Positions 34,009 through 41,100 of a stretch of 41,125 nt of DNA are shown one piece after another (positions within the stretch are counted from its first letter, which is position 1; every line of letters begins with the position of its first letter). The stretch is from positions 1 through 41,125 of the forward strand of contig JAJCYM010000082.1 of the NCBI GenBank assembly GCA_029262895.1, written 5' to 3'. The notes beneath the pieces are model-generated. The model saw nothing but the letters and a program-made list of their open reading frames with translations, searched no databases and was not told where the DNA came from. The DNA is from Roseivirga sp. (GTDB lineage: Bacteria; Bacteroidota; Bacteroidia; Cytophagales; Cyclobacteriaceae). Both the position numbers and the translations under genes were made by a program.

Positions 34009-34174
34009 CTTATACCAATTCAATTATGAAATGGTGTGAATAGAAACCAAGTTATTACTGCTTGATTAAGGCAAGAAATGAAGACATAGCATTGCTATTG
34101 CTGATCTTCTTAACGAAGAGCAAGCTGTAAGAAATGGTTTATATTAGGCATATTATATTTGATTTGGTATTAAT
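34009..34174. mobile_element. MITE-like dispersed element with terminal inverted repeats
   Basis: The left end TTATACCAATTCAATTATGA and the right end (reverse complement TTAATACCAAATCAAATATA) form terminal inverted repeats, and imperfect pairing continues inward (AAACCA...TTAC-A/T-GCTTG on both arms), so the whole ~165 bp can fold back. The inner part matches 6424-6545. There is no ORF. The right end carries a -7-like TATATTTG (34154-34161) facing the nitrilase gene 22 bp away. Confidence 0.7.
34154..34161 (+). promoter_or_regulatory. TATATTTG box in MITE end, ahead of nitrilase gene
   Basis: Exact match to the Bacteroidota -7 consensus TAnnTTTG, 21 bp before the ATG at 34183. No clear TTTG -33 box was seen at the ideal spacing. 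The same box is present in the other element copy at 6525-6532. Confidence 0.4.
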
Positions 34175-34182
34175 ATCGCGCT

Positions 34183-35118
34183 ATGAATAAGAAAGTGGTA
34201 ATCGGGATTGTTCAGCATGCACCAGTTTATCTGGATAAAGATAAATGCCTGGAAAAGGCCGAAGGGTTAATAGAACAAGCCGCCCAAAAGGGTGCCAATA
34301 TTGTTGTGTTTGGAGAAACATGGTTTACCGGCTATCCTGCCTGGATTGACTATTGCCATGAATATGCACAATGGGATTTCAAGCCTACCAAACAGGCATT
34401 TGCAAGACTGTACGCCAACAGCCTTGAAGTTCCTGGAAAAGAGGTAAACCAAATTGGGGAATGGGCAAAGAAGCACGGAGTGGTAATCGTAATGGGTGTT
34501 AATGAGGTCGTCAACTCAGGGCCTGGTAACGGTACCATATACAACGGTCTGCTTACCTGGAATGAGCAGGGTGAGTTAGCCAACCATCATCGCAAACTCA
34601 TGCCCACATACACGGAAAAGCTGCTTTATGGGCCAGGCGATGGTGCCGGACTTAAATCAGTAGATACTTCTTTCGGAAAAGTAGGAGGACTAATCTGCTG
34701 GGAACATTGGATGCCACTTACCAGACAAGCTATGCATGACTCTGGGGAACATATCCACATTGCTGTATGGCCAAAGGTGCATGAGATGCTACAATTGGCC
34801 ACTCGTTCTTATGCATTCGAAGGACGTTGTTTTGCCGTGGCTGCCGGGCAGATTATGCGTGTAAAGGACATTCCTGAAAGTCTAGTGCTTCCTCCAGAAT
34901 TGAAAGACAATCCCGAGCATATGCTGCTAAGTGGTGGAAGTTCAATCGTGGGGCCCGATGGTCAATACATATTAGAACCTCAATGGGATAAGGAAGGAAT
35001 ATTCACCGCAGAGGTTAATCTTGAAAGGTGTTATGAAGAGCGCATGACCCTGGATGTAACTGGTCACTATCAGCGCAAGGATGTATTTAATCTGAGTGTG
35101 AATAAAGAAAGGACATAA
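34183..35118 (+). CDS. Nitrilase-family carbon-nitrogen hydrolase
   Basis: 311 residues, normal for the family. The catalytic Glu-Lys-Cys triad is complete: E45 in VVFGETWFTGYP, K138 in HHRKLMPTYTEK, and C172 in GGLICWEHWMP. E145 fits the additional structural/catalytic Glu. The CWEHWMP and GYPAW motifs favour true nitrilases (nitrile to carboxylate plus ammonia) over amidases, though the substrate is unknown. Cytoplasmic; no signal peptide. Monocistronic, with a bidirectional terminator directly after. Codons 229-312 are duplicated downstream as a pseudogene fragment. Confidence 0.92.
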   Translation: MNKKVVIGIVQHAPVYLDKDKCLEKAEGLIEQAAQKGANIVVFGETWFTGYPAWIDYCHEYAQWDFKPTKQAFARLYANSLEVPGKEVNQIGEWAKKHGVVIVMGVNEVVNSGPGNGTIYNGLLTWNEQGELANHHRKLMPTYTEKLLYGPGDGAGLKSVDTSFGKVGGLICWEHWMPLTRQAMHDSGEHIHIAVWPKVHEMLQLATRSYAFEGRCFAVAAGQIMRVKDIPESLVLPPELKDNPEHMLLSGGSSIVGPDGQYILEPQWDKEGIFTAEVNLERCYEERMTLDVTGHYQRKDVFNLSVNKERT

Positions 35119-35119
35119 T

Positions 35120-35149
35120 AAAAGGGGAACATCCCCATGTTCCCCTTTT
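35120..35149. terminator. Bidirectional terminator between nitrilase and small exported protein gene
   Basis: AAAAGGGGAACAT, loop CCCC, ATGTTCCCCTTTT forms a perfect 13-bp stem with A and T tracts, so it can work in both directions. It starts 1 bp after the nitrilase stop. A near-identical copy lies at 36076-36104. Confidence 0.92.
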
Positions 35150-35176
35150 GACCATATAATTAACCCTAACTATAAA

Positions 35177-35551
35177 CTATTGTGATATTCTGAAATATTG
35201 TGTGTCTCCGTTAACACTTAGTAACTCGGCCTTGTTGACTAGCAATCTTAATTCTTCATTTCCTTCAGTTTGTCCTTGAGCGACCAACTCGTTGTCACTG
35301 TTGAAAACCTTAACTTCAGTTTGCAATTCTTCGGAAGTGATTTCCTCAATGATCTCATCAATCATTAGTTCCTCATCTTCCATCAACATTTCTTCAATGT
35401 CTGCAAGAATTGCAGCTTCTTCGATCGAAACAAAGTTTGAGGCTGATTCTTTAGACTCAATGTTGCCAGCCTGAAGAAGTACTACTGCTGCAAGCGCCAG
35501 ACCTAATATTGCGCTTAGTGTTTTTTGAGTTTTCATCTTTATGCTTTTCAT
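35177..35551 (-). CDS. Small acidic exported protein, copy A
   Basis: 124 residues from ATG 35551; a longer reading back to 35707 was rejected because the paralogue at 36132-36506 and the signal peptide both begin here. The signal segment KTLSAILGLALAAVVLLQAG is followed by a strongly acidic helix-prone region (EEMLMEDEELMIDEIIEEI) and a C-terminal beta-like part (TEVKVFNSDNELVAQGQ, ELRLLVNKAELLSVNGDTQYFRI). No family recognised; the C-terminal strands recall secretion or turnover tails of exported Bacteroidota proteins. A sigma-54-like promoter lies upstream. It is about 90% identical to copy B by eye. Confidence 0.75.
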   Translation of the reverse strand: MKSIKMKTQKTLSAILGLALAAVVLLQAGNIESKESASNFVSIEEAAILADIEEMLMEDEELMIDEIIEEITSEELQTEVKVFNSDNELVAQGQTEGNEELRLLVNKAELLSVNGDTQYFRISQ

Positions 35552-35606
35552 GACCTTGTTGTTTTTGTTTTGACCTTGTATTCTTTTTAAGACCTGCCAA
35601 CATTTA

Positions 35607-35622
35607 TCCAATGCCCGTGCCA
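35607..35622 (-). promoter_or_regulatory. Sigma-54-like promoter of small exported protein gene A
   Basis: On the minus strand TGGCAC-GGGCA-TTGGA matches the sigma-54 consensus TGGCAC-N5-TTGCW with correct spacing; only the C of the -12 GC is replaced by G. It lies 56 bp upstream of the ATG. The same element is kept at 36562-36577. A GTGTAC-N7-GTACAC palindrome (35686-35704) lies about 64 bp farther upstream and may be an activator site. Confidence 0.5.
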
Positions 35623-35685
35623 GTTTTTTTAAAAATCTGATTATCAATATTTTATAAATAAAAAAAGTAAAATACACGAAAAAAT

Positions 35686-35704
35686 GTGTACTGAAAACGT
35701 ACAC
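35686..35704. promoter_or_regulatory. Palindrome upstream of sigma-54-like promoter A
   Basis: GTGTAC-TGAAAAC-GTACAC. A slightly weaker form (TGTAC-TGAAAAC-GTACA) is kept at 36642-36658 in the second copy. Distance from the promoter suits an enhancer-binding activator. Confidence 0.4.
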
Positions 35705-35742
35705 CATTAGATCGTTAAAGGAACAGTTTTGAACAGAATTTT

Positions 35743-35776
35743 AATGGCGGCCTGATCGCTTGCTTCTATCTGTTTC
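35743..35776 (-). pseudogene. Remnant of LolA-like gene 3' end in duplication copy A
   Basis: The sequence starting TTTTAATGGCGGCCTGATCG corresponds to the 3' end of the LolA-like gene (36694 onward: TTTTAGTTACAGCCCTGTCG). Similarity stops after about 35 bp, which marks the right breakpoint of the first duplicated copy. The following 35777-35822 is unmatched. Confidence 0.55.
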
Positions 35777-35822
35777 AGGAGTTCCAATTTCCAGAGTTGT
35801 CAAATAGGTCATACACCTGCAA

Positions 35823-36074
35823 GACATCTCAGAAAGTCTGGTGCTTCCTCCAGAACTGAAAGACAATCCTGAGCATATGCTGTTAAGTGGTGGAAGTTTA
35901 ATCGTGGGACCCGATGGTCGTTACATCTTAGCATCTTAATTGGACAGGGAAGGTATATTCATGACAGAGGTTAGTCTTGAAAGATATTATGAAGAGCGCG
36001 TGCCCCTGGATGTAACTGGCCACTATCAACGCAAGGATATATTCAATCTGAGTGTAAATAAGGAAAGGACATAA
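35823..36074 (+). pseudogene. Nitrilase 3'-terminal fragment (duplicated, nonsense-mutated)
   Basis: These 252 bp match codons 229-312 of the upstream nitrilase gene with no length change, starting DISESLVLPPELKDNPEHML (intact copy: DIPESLV). Gln in EPQW is changed to a TAA stop at 35937-35939. There is no start codon or N-terminal two thirds. The normal TAA end lies at 36072-36074, followed by a copy of the terminator. Confidence 0.92.
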
Positions 36075-36075
36075 G

Positions 36076-36104
36076 AAAAGGGGAACATCCCCATGTTCCC
36101 CTTT
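36076..36104. terminator. Second copy of the duplicated terminator
   Basis: AAAAGGGGAACAT, loop CCCC, ATGTTCCCC plus TTT, one base shorter in the T-tract than the copy at 35120-35149. It now serves mainly the leftward gene at 36132-36506. Confidence 0.88.
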
Positions 36105-36131
36105 GACCATATAATTAACCCTAACTATAAA

Positions 36132-36506
36132 CTATTGTGATATTCTGAAATATTGTATGTCACCGTTAACACTTAGCAACTCGGCCTTGTTGACTAGCAA
36201 TCTTAATTCTTCATTTCCTTCAGTTTGTCCTTGAGCGACCAACTCGTTATTACTGTTGAAAACCTTAACTTCAGTTTGCAATTCTTCAGAGGTGATTTCC
36301 TCAATGATCTCCTCAATCATTAATTCCTCATCTTCCATCAACATGTCTTCAATGTCTGCAAGAATTTCAGCTTCTTCGATCGAAACAAAGTGTGAAGCTG
36401 ACTCTTTAGACTCAATGTGACCAGCCTGAAGAGGTACTACTGCTGCAAGCGCCAGACCTAATATAACGCTTAGTGTTTTTTGAGTTTTGATCTTTATGCT
36501 TTTCAT
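36132..36506 (-). CDS. Small acidic exported protein, copy B
   Basis: 124 residues, collinear with copy A (35177-35551) without gaps. Signal segment KTLSVILGLALAAVVPLQAG (a Leu-to-Pro change near the cleavage region), then an acidic helix (EDMLMEDEELMIEEIIEEI) and the same strand-rich tail ending NGDIQYFRISQ. Most differences from copy A are conservative, so both copies seem to be under selection. The sigma-54-like promoter is kept. It lies just downstream of, and on the same strand as, the LolA-like gene. Function unknown. Confidence 0.78.
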   Translation of the reverse strand: MKSIKIKTQKTLSVILGLALAAVVPLQAGHIESKESASHFVSIEEAEILADIEDMLMEDEELMIEEIIEEITSEELQTEVKVFNSNNELVAQGQTEGNEELRLLVNKAELLSVNGDIQYFRISQ

Positions 36507-36561
36507 GACCTTGTTGTTTTTGTTACGATCTTTTAATTTTTGTAAGACCTGTCAACATTTA

Positions 36562-36577
36562 TCCAATGGTCGTGCCA
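36562..36577 (-). promoter_or_regulatory. Sigma-54-like promoter of small exported protein gene B
   Basis: On the minus strand TGGCAC-GACCA-TTGGA. The -24 and -12 blocks are unchanged relative to copy A while two of the five spacer bases differ, which supports function. It lies 56 bp before the ATG at 36506. Confidence 0.5.
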
Positions 36578-36695
36578 GTTTTTGTAATATTCTGAATTTC
36601 AATATTTTATGTTTGAAAAAGTTAAAATTTATAAAAAAAGATGTACTGAAAACGTACACCTTTAGATCGTTAAGGGAACAGTTTTGAACAGAATT

Positions 36696-37310
36696 TTAGT
36701 TACAGCCCTGTCGCTCGTCAATTGTATCTGCGTACTCCTTTGGATTAATTGTGAATTGAACCGCAGGTGGGCTCGTGCTATATCCAGAAAAGGTGTAGGT
36801 GTGAGTCATGTCCATATCATCGACAACACTAATATGCTGAAGGTTATTTCCTGATACTTTCAATAATGCGTGCTTATAGGTGCCATCTTTCGGCACCACT
36901 TTAATCATATCTCCATCCATGGATGAGTCTACTCCTGAGCCATAAAATGAAAAGAGGCTTCCATAGTTGACCGGAACTTCGAAGTTCTCCCCAGGACAAA
37001 AGATGATAAGCTCAGAATGATCCTCCTCCTTTGTACCTATGTATTCCGCCTTACCATCATTCAGCCATGTTTCATTAGGCCCGAATTTTAAGATGTACTT
37101 GTTCCCAACCACCGTAAGTTCTCCTTGCTGCTCATTTCTGAACCCCATCGCTTCACTCTCAGCTACATAAGTGATAGAAACAGAGTAGCTGGCAACATCG
37201 CTGTATTTGTCATACAGTTTCTTGAGAGAAGATTTAGCATCCTGTGCCTTGGCAAAGGTGGCGGATAACAGCAATACTATTAATAGGGGTAGTTGTTTGA
37301 TTCTAGTCAT
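36696..37310 (-). CDS. LolA-like outer-membrane lipoprotein carrier protein
   Basis: 204 residues with a signal peptide ending near AKAQ. The periplasmic domain shows LolA-type features: SLKKLYDKYSDVASYSVSITYVAESEAMGF, QGELTVVGNKYILKF, and the terminal FTINPKEYADTIDERQ. It probably carries lipids or lipoproteins between membranes. It is not in the sigma operon: a terminator lies upstream at 37379-37412. The last ~35 bp were copied into the adjacent segmental duplication. Confidence 0.82.
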   Translation of the reverse strand: MTRIKQLPLLIVLLLSATFAKAQDAKSSLKKLYDKYSDVASYSVSITYVAESEAMGFRNEQQGELTVVGNKYILKFGPNETWLNDGKAEYIGTKEEDHSELIIFCPGENFEVPVNYGSLFSFYGSGVDSSMDGDMIKVVPKDGTYKHALLKVSGNNLQHISVVDDMDMTHTYTFSGYSTSPPAVQFTINPKEYADTIDERQGCN

Positions 37311-37378
37311 GGTTTGGTGTCAATTGAGCAATTAATTTAATACAATCCTATGAATTGGGAAATGCAGGCTGATAAACA

Positions 37379-37412
37379 CAAAAAATCCCACCGACATAAT
37401 CAGTGGGATTTG
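37379..37412 (-). terminator. Rho-independent terminator of the sigma-factor operon
   Basis: On the minus strand AAATCCCAC, loop TGATTATGTCG, GTGGGATTT followed by TTT. It sits 22 bp after the stop of the last DUF4097 gene. Confidence 0.9.
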
Positions 37413-37433
37413 AAATCAAATACTGTTTTCCTA

Positions 37434-38456
37434 TTAATTGCCTTTTCTGATATAGATGTTCCCATTTGTAGTTTTCATGGTTACATCCGGACCACCACCA
37501 TTGAGGTCTCCCGTAATCCAATCTTCATATTTGAACCTTGTTGAGCCATTCCGACCGCTTTCACGCCTACCTTTCGGTTGAGACAGTGAAAAATTATCAA
37601 AGTCGGTGTAGATATCTCTGTTGGTTTTCATCTTAGTAGTCAACTTGGTTCCATTAGGCACAGTTATCTCCACATTCCCATTGTAAGTGCTAAAGGCCAT
37701 TGGAGAATCTGCATCTAAAGAGGTGAATTGTACTTCTATAGCTCCGTTGTATGTACTTGCACTAGCCGACCCACGAATGTTATTCAAAGTAATCGGTCCA
37801 TTATAGCTTTCCGTATTGACTTCTCCATCAATATCCTCAATCCAAACGTGCCCATTGTTGTAGGTCTCCACCTCCAAATCAAAGTTCCTTGGCACCTGAA
37901 TTACGAAGTCCACTCTTGCACTCCAACTCTCCTTCTCAATTTCAACCGTATTATTGTGCTCCTCAGCTTCAAACCCAGACCCTCCCGAGGTAACCAGACG
38001 CATACCATCTTTGGTTTTATTCTTGTCCACTTTCTTGTTGTATTTGACGATCTTAACCTTTACGGTTTGCCCATCATAGCCTGAAATATTTATCCTGCCA
38101 TTGTGAGAGTCCACGATCAGTTTACCTCTTTCTCCTGGTTTTGATAGTGGAATTTCAATCTCCTGCTCATCTTGGACATATTTATCACTGCTTCGGTAAT
38201 CCTCATCTCCTAAATCTATGTCGATGGCAGGATTGATATTAACATCTATTTTTGTATCAAATGCCGTTTTAATTTCTCTGGCAATATCAACCTTAATATT
38301 TGTCTTAACATTCCGGATCACCTTGACCGCAAGATCTTTTATTGCGATATCAATTTGAGGATCTATGTCCAAATCAATTTTTTGTGCGTTTGTAGTCAGG
38401 CCGACCAGAGCCATTGCAACTACCATTACTAACCTTTTCATATTCTTATAATTCAT
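37434..38456 (-). CDS. DUF4097 exported beta-strand-repeat protein (2)
   Basis: 340 residues. The ATG at 38441 (MKRLVMVVAMALVGLTTNAQ) gives the cleaner signal peptide; the ATG at 38456 adds five residues. After an Asp/Ile-rich region (DLDIDPQIDIAIKDLAVKV) a DUF4097 ladder appears: LIVDSHNGRINISGYDG, ETYNNGHVWIEDIDGEV, TESYNGPITLNNIRG, ASTYNGAIEVQF, FSTYNGNVEITVP and MKTTNGNIYIRKG, each a YNG/TNG turn of a right-handed beta-solenoid. Envelope protein of unknown role; last gene of the sigma-factor operon, 9 bp after the anti-sigma-like gene. Confidence 0.85.
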   Translation of the reverse strand: MNYKNMKRLVMVVAMALVGLTTNAQKIDLDIDPQIDIAIKDLAVKVIRNVKTNIKVDIAREIKTAFDTKIDVNINPAIDIDLGDEDYRSSDKYVQDEQEIEIPLSKPGERGKLIVDSHNGRINISGYDGQTVKVKIVKYNKKVDKNKTKDGMRLVTSGGSGFEAEEHNNTVEIEKESWSARVDFVIQVPRNFDLEVETYNNGHVWIEDIDGEVNTESYNGPITLNNIRGSASASTYNGAIEVQFTSLDADSPMAFSTYNGNVEITVPNGTKLTTKMKTNRDIYTDFDNFSLSQPKGRRESGRNGSTRFKYEDWITGDLNGGGPDVTMKTTNGNIYIRKGN

Positions 38457-38465
38457 TTCTAAGTC

Positions 38466-39251
38466 TTACATAATTTTATCAATACTCTGTTTGAGGGTTG
38501 TTTTCACCTCTTCCGGAGTTTCTTCCTTCTCTAAAATCTGCTTGAATTCATCAATAGATTTCTTCTCTTGTAGCTCGACCATTAATTCAGCCAAAGCCAT
38601 TTGCATTAAGGGAGATTCTTGTTTTGCTATGCTCTTGATCAGTCCTTCTCTGACCGTTGGATTACTGGTATAGGGAGATAAAGCACTCAAAGCGGCCATC
38701 CTCACATTTGTACTTCTGTCATTATTCAAAGTGGTAAAAAGGGCTGTCGTCACCTTTTCATTAGTCATTGGCAACTCGTTCGACATTTGAATACCCTTAA
38801 GTCTTTCTGTCACAGATTCCTCTTCCAGCATAGAGATCATCATCATCTCTTGCATATCGGTGACCTGACTAGTGAGTGATTCGTATTTACTATCACCGAA
38901 AGTATTGCCCACAAAAACTCCAATCACAAGCAAACTCATCCCAAAGGCCAACTTACCAACAGGCGACCCAAAAAAGAGTCTATTCAGTAAATCCAGAAAA
39001 CTCTCTTCCTTCGTTGAAGTGACCTCGCTTCGTTGAGCTTCAGCCAGCATGCCATAAAAATTTGCGCTTAATTTTTCACTTGGAACAGGAGCCTCAGCGT
39101 TCTCTATTTTTGCTTGCAACTCCATTATGGCCTTCACTTCTTCCATTAGAATGTGTCCTTCATCCACATACTGCTGGAATTCCCTGTCCCTGTCTGGGGT
39201 GAGTGTTCCATCGATATAATCGGTTATGAGCGACATATACTTATCTTCCAT
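38466..39251 (-). CDS. Anti-sigma-like membrane protein with helical repeats
   Basis: 261 residues. The N-terminal cytoplasmic part (MSLITDYIDGTLTPDRDREFQQYVDEGH) resembles the helical anti-sigma domain, but without the zinc-binding HxxxCxxC. One transmembrane helix follows (about 98-117). The periplasmic part (about 140-261) looks like HEAT-type helical repeats (NVRMAALSALSPYTSNPTVREGLIKSI, SPLMQMALAELMVELQEK), an unusual sensor domain. It lies 6 bp after the first DUF4097 gene and before the second, in the operon headed by the ECF sigma factor, so it probably restrains that sigma factor in response to an envelope signal (inference). Confidence 0.78.
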   Translation of the reverse strand: MEDKYMSLITDYIDGTLTPDRDREFQQYVDEGHILMEEVKAIMELQAKIENAEAPVPSEKLSANFYGMLAEAQRSEVTSTKEESFLDLLNRLFFGSPVGKLAFGMSLLVIGVFVGNTFGDSKYESLTSQVTDMQEMMMISMLEEESVTERLKGIQMSNELPMTNEKVTTALFTTLNNDRSTNVRMAALSALSPYTSNPTVREGLIKSIAKQESPLMQMALAELMVELQEKKSIDEFKQILEKEETPEEVKTTLKQSIDKIM

Positions 39252-39257
39252 GGTCCG

Positions 39258-40130
39258 TTATTTACCTTTTTTAATTCTGACATTTCCATTCAGCGTTTCA
39301 AATTCCATCGAAGGGCCGCCATTGCCCACCTGATAGCCGTTAGAACCTGAAATCTTAAAACGGGTGCCTCCATTTTTCTTATTGCTAGTGACTTTTGGAG
39401 CCAGTTTTTTAGAGAACTCAAAGTCGCTATAGACTTCTCCCCATTGCGTATCGAAGCTATAAACCGCTCCACCGTTTTTCGGAGCAATAATCTCTATATC
39501 CCCATTTACAGTCTGAAAATCTCCAAACTCAGACGGCATAGCTGAATAACTGACTTCGATATGCCCATTGACGGTATGTGCCTTAGTATTTTCTCTAATG
39601 TTAGTAAGCTCTACATCGCCATTGACATTATTGGCATATACCTCTCCCTCTACATCTTTGATCAAAAGATCTCCATTATTCACTGTTGAAATCTTTACAC
39701 TGATCTTTCGAGGAACCCTGACCTTATAATCATAGCTATATCGATAATACCTTTTTTCAGAATGTCGCTGCCAATTCCAATTACAGTTCAGTTCTTCGGG
39801 ATAGGTCTTATCTTCCATATTGGGTGCAGTCATCATTACCTTCACATAATTCTCCCCTTCACTTACATCAATACTCAACTCATCCATTCCCAACTTCACA
39901 TCATCTGCCCTGCTAGCTCTCACTGTCTTTTTAAGTTCCATTTCAATGGTATTACCATCATAGGCTTCCACCTCTACGTTTCCTTCGATATTGCAAATGC
40001 AAAACCACATTTCTTTGGTGTCACTAGTCACCTTAAAGCTTTTCTTGATCACTTCACTGTCACTTTGCCCAAAGACCAACAGTGGGCACATTAATAAAAT
40101 GGCGGTGAGCAAAGTATTTATCCTTTTCAT
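39258..40130 (-). CDS. DUF4097 exported beta-strand-repeat protein (1)
   Basis: 290 residues with a signal peptide ending near VFGQ. A solenoid-like ladder of NG turns follows: CNIEGNVEVEAYDG, STVNNGDLLIKDVEGEV, NNVNGDVELTNIRE, HTVNGHIEVSY, QTVNGDIEII and ETLNGNVRIKKGK. A CIC motif (WFCICNIEG) and a Trp/Arg/Tyr-rich loop (CNWNWQRHSEKRYYRYSY) are specific to this member. It lies directly after the sigma factor (19 bp gap). It shares the fold and final NGN[VI]-x-I[KR]KG motif with the second DUF4097 protein of the operon. Confidence 0.87.
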   Translation of the reverse strand: MKRINTLLTAILLMCPLLVFGQSDSEVIKKSFKVTSDTKEMWFCICNIEGNVEVEAYDGNTIEMELKKTVRASRADDVKLGMDELSIDVSEGENYVKVMMTAPNMEDKTYPEELNCNWNWQRHSEKRYYRYSYDYKVRVPRKISVKISTVNNGDLLIKDVEGEVYANNVNGDVELTNIRENTKAHTVNGHIEVSYSAMPSEFGDFQTVNGDIEIIAPKNGGAVYSFDTQWGEVYSDFEFSKKLAPKVTSNKKNGGTRFKISGSNGYQVGNGGPSMEFETLNGNVRIKKGK

Positions 40131-40149
40131 TCTTCAGATATTTTGTGTT

Positions 40150-40716
40150 TCAGTAAATTGACGACTGTGTTTCCAACTTTTCATAAATCGTTCTGAGCTC
40201 TTTTAGGGCTCTGAAAATGCGCACTTTCACAGCACTCTCTGTAAGGTCCATCAAGTCGGCAATCTCCCGATACCTCATTTCTTGAAACTTACTGAGTACT
40301 AGAATCTCCCTTTTTTCTAAGGATAGGTGATCCATAGCCCTTTGTAACAAGTCTATTTCCTCACTATGAATTCTCTCGGATTCGGCATTGACTTCATTTC
40401 TGAAATACTTATCTGTAACCTCCACATCTTCCTTGTAACCCATTCGCTTACTCTTTTTATAATGATCGGCAAATAAATTACGGGCCATGTGGAACATCCA
40501 GGTAGTAAATTTCCCATCTCCCTGATAGGTATGTTTGTATTTCAAAATCCTCATAAACACGTTTTGTACGAGGTCTTCACTAGCATCACTATCAGAGGTT
40601 AGGCGATAAAAAAAACCGTAAAGGCTTTTATTATACCTTTCGAATAGCAACCCGAGTTTATCGAGTTGACCGTTCTTTACCTGAAGCATTAATGCGTTAT
40701 CTGAGAGTGAATCCAA
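40150..40716 (-). CDS. ECF-type RNA polymerase sigma factor
   Basis: 188 residues. Region 2 (about 14-90: LDKLGLLFERYNKSLYGFFYRLT, DASEDLVQNVFMRILKY, FTTWMFHMARNLFADHYKK) and region 4 (about 125-178: HLSLEKREILVLSKFQEMRY, REIADLMDLTESAVKVRIFRALKEL) are complete. The start is a TTG at 40716 preceded by AAAGGATAAG; the nearest in-frame ATG would cut into region 2, and the upstream ATG runs into a stop. It heads an operon with two DUF4097 proteins and an anti-sigma-like protein, and is probably an envelope-stress regulator that controls its own operon. Confidence 0.92.
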   Translation of the reverse strand: MDSLSDNALMLQVKNGQLDKLGLLFERYNKSLYGFFYRLTSDSDASEDLVQNVFMRILKYKHTYQGDGKFTTWMFHMARNLFADHYKKSKRMGYKEDVEVTDKYFRNEVNAESERIHSEEIDLLQRAMDHLSLEKREILVLSKFQEMRYREIADLMDLTESAVKVRIFRALKELRTIYEKLETQSSIY

Positions 40717-40740
40717 TTCTTATCCTTTAGAATTCATTGA

Positions 40741-40770
40741 GGGAAACCTGTGCACATCTGAATGGTTACA
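40741..40770 (-). promoter_or_regulatory. Candidate ECF autoregulatory promoter
   Basis: On the minus strand TGTAACC (40770-40764), a 16-bp spacer and GTTTCCC (40747-40741) resemble an ECF -35 (GTAAC) and -10 pair, 25 bp before the sigma-factor start. A second TGTAAC lies at 40781-40776. The match is partial. Confidence 0.3.
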
Positions 40771-40863
40771 TGGAAGTTACAATTTTTTAAATATGTGCGG
40801 CCCGCTGATTTTATTTTACTGACTATCAACACCTTACATCAATACATTTCAATGAGGCCATAT

Positions 40864-40871
40864 TATTTTTG
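40864..40871 (+). promoter_or_regulatory. -7 box TATTTTTG ahead of small peptide gene
   Basis: Exact match to TAnnTTTG, 55 bp before the ATG at 40927. No clear -33 TTG was seen at the usual spacing. Confidence 0.4.
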
Positions 40872-40926
40872 ATTTTTTATTTCATAACATCTATCTTCAA
40901 TGCCTATCACCTAAAAACCCTCGATT

Positions 40927-41100
40927 ATGGAATTGACCGAACAACAACTGGAACAAGAGATTAATGCTCTTAACGCTCAACTGACTGGAGACATGTTCAA
41001 GGACATGGACATTAAAGACAAAATTCACAACCTCAGCATGAAATTAAATGGCGTGAAGCCAATGGATTCAAGTTTTGATTGCGTGGGCTGTGGAAGCTGA
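40927..41100 (+). CDS. 57-residue peptide ending CVGCGS
   Basis: Small ORF of 57 codons, complete with ATG and TGA. The N-terminal ~45 residues look helical and acidic (ELTEQQLEQEINALNAQLTG, DMFKDMDIKDKIHNLSMKLNG) and are followed by VKPMDSSFDCVGCGS, with C52 and C55 in a CxxCGS tail. There is no signal peptide. The composition is protein-like in codon use and the reading frame is unbroken from a promoter-like box. It could be a metal-binding small protein or the precursor of a modified peptide (leader plus Cys-rich core). The window ends 25 bp later, so modifying enzymes cannot be checked. Not recognised with certainty. Confidence 0.6.
   Translation: MELTEQQLEQEINALNAQLTGDMFKDMDIKDKIHNLSMKLNGVKPMDSSFDCVGCGS

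Noticed and set aside
33929-34182. Nitrilase operon with the flotillin genes
   Set aside because: A strong terminator at 33948-33977 and the MITE-like element separate them.
35552-35707. 52-residue N-terminal extension of small exported protein A
   Set aside because: It crosses the sigma-54-like promoter and is not kept in copy B; the signal peptide begins at the ATG at 35551.
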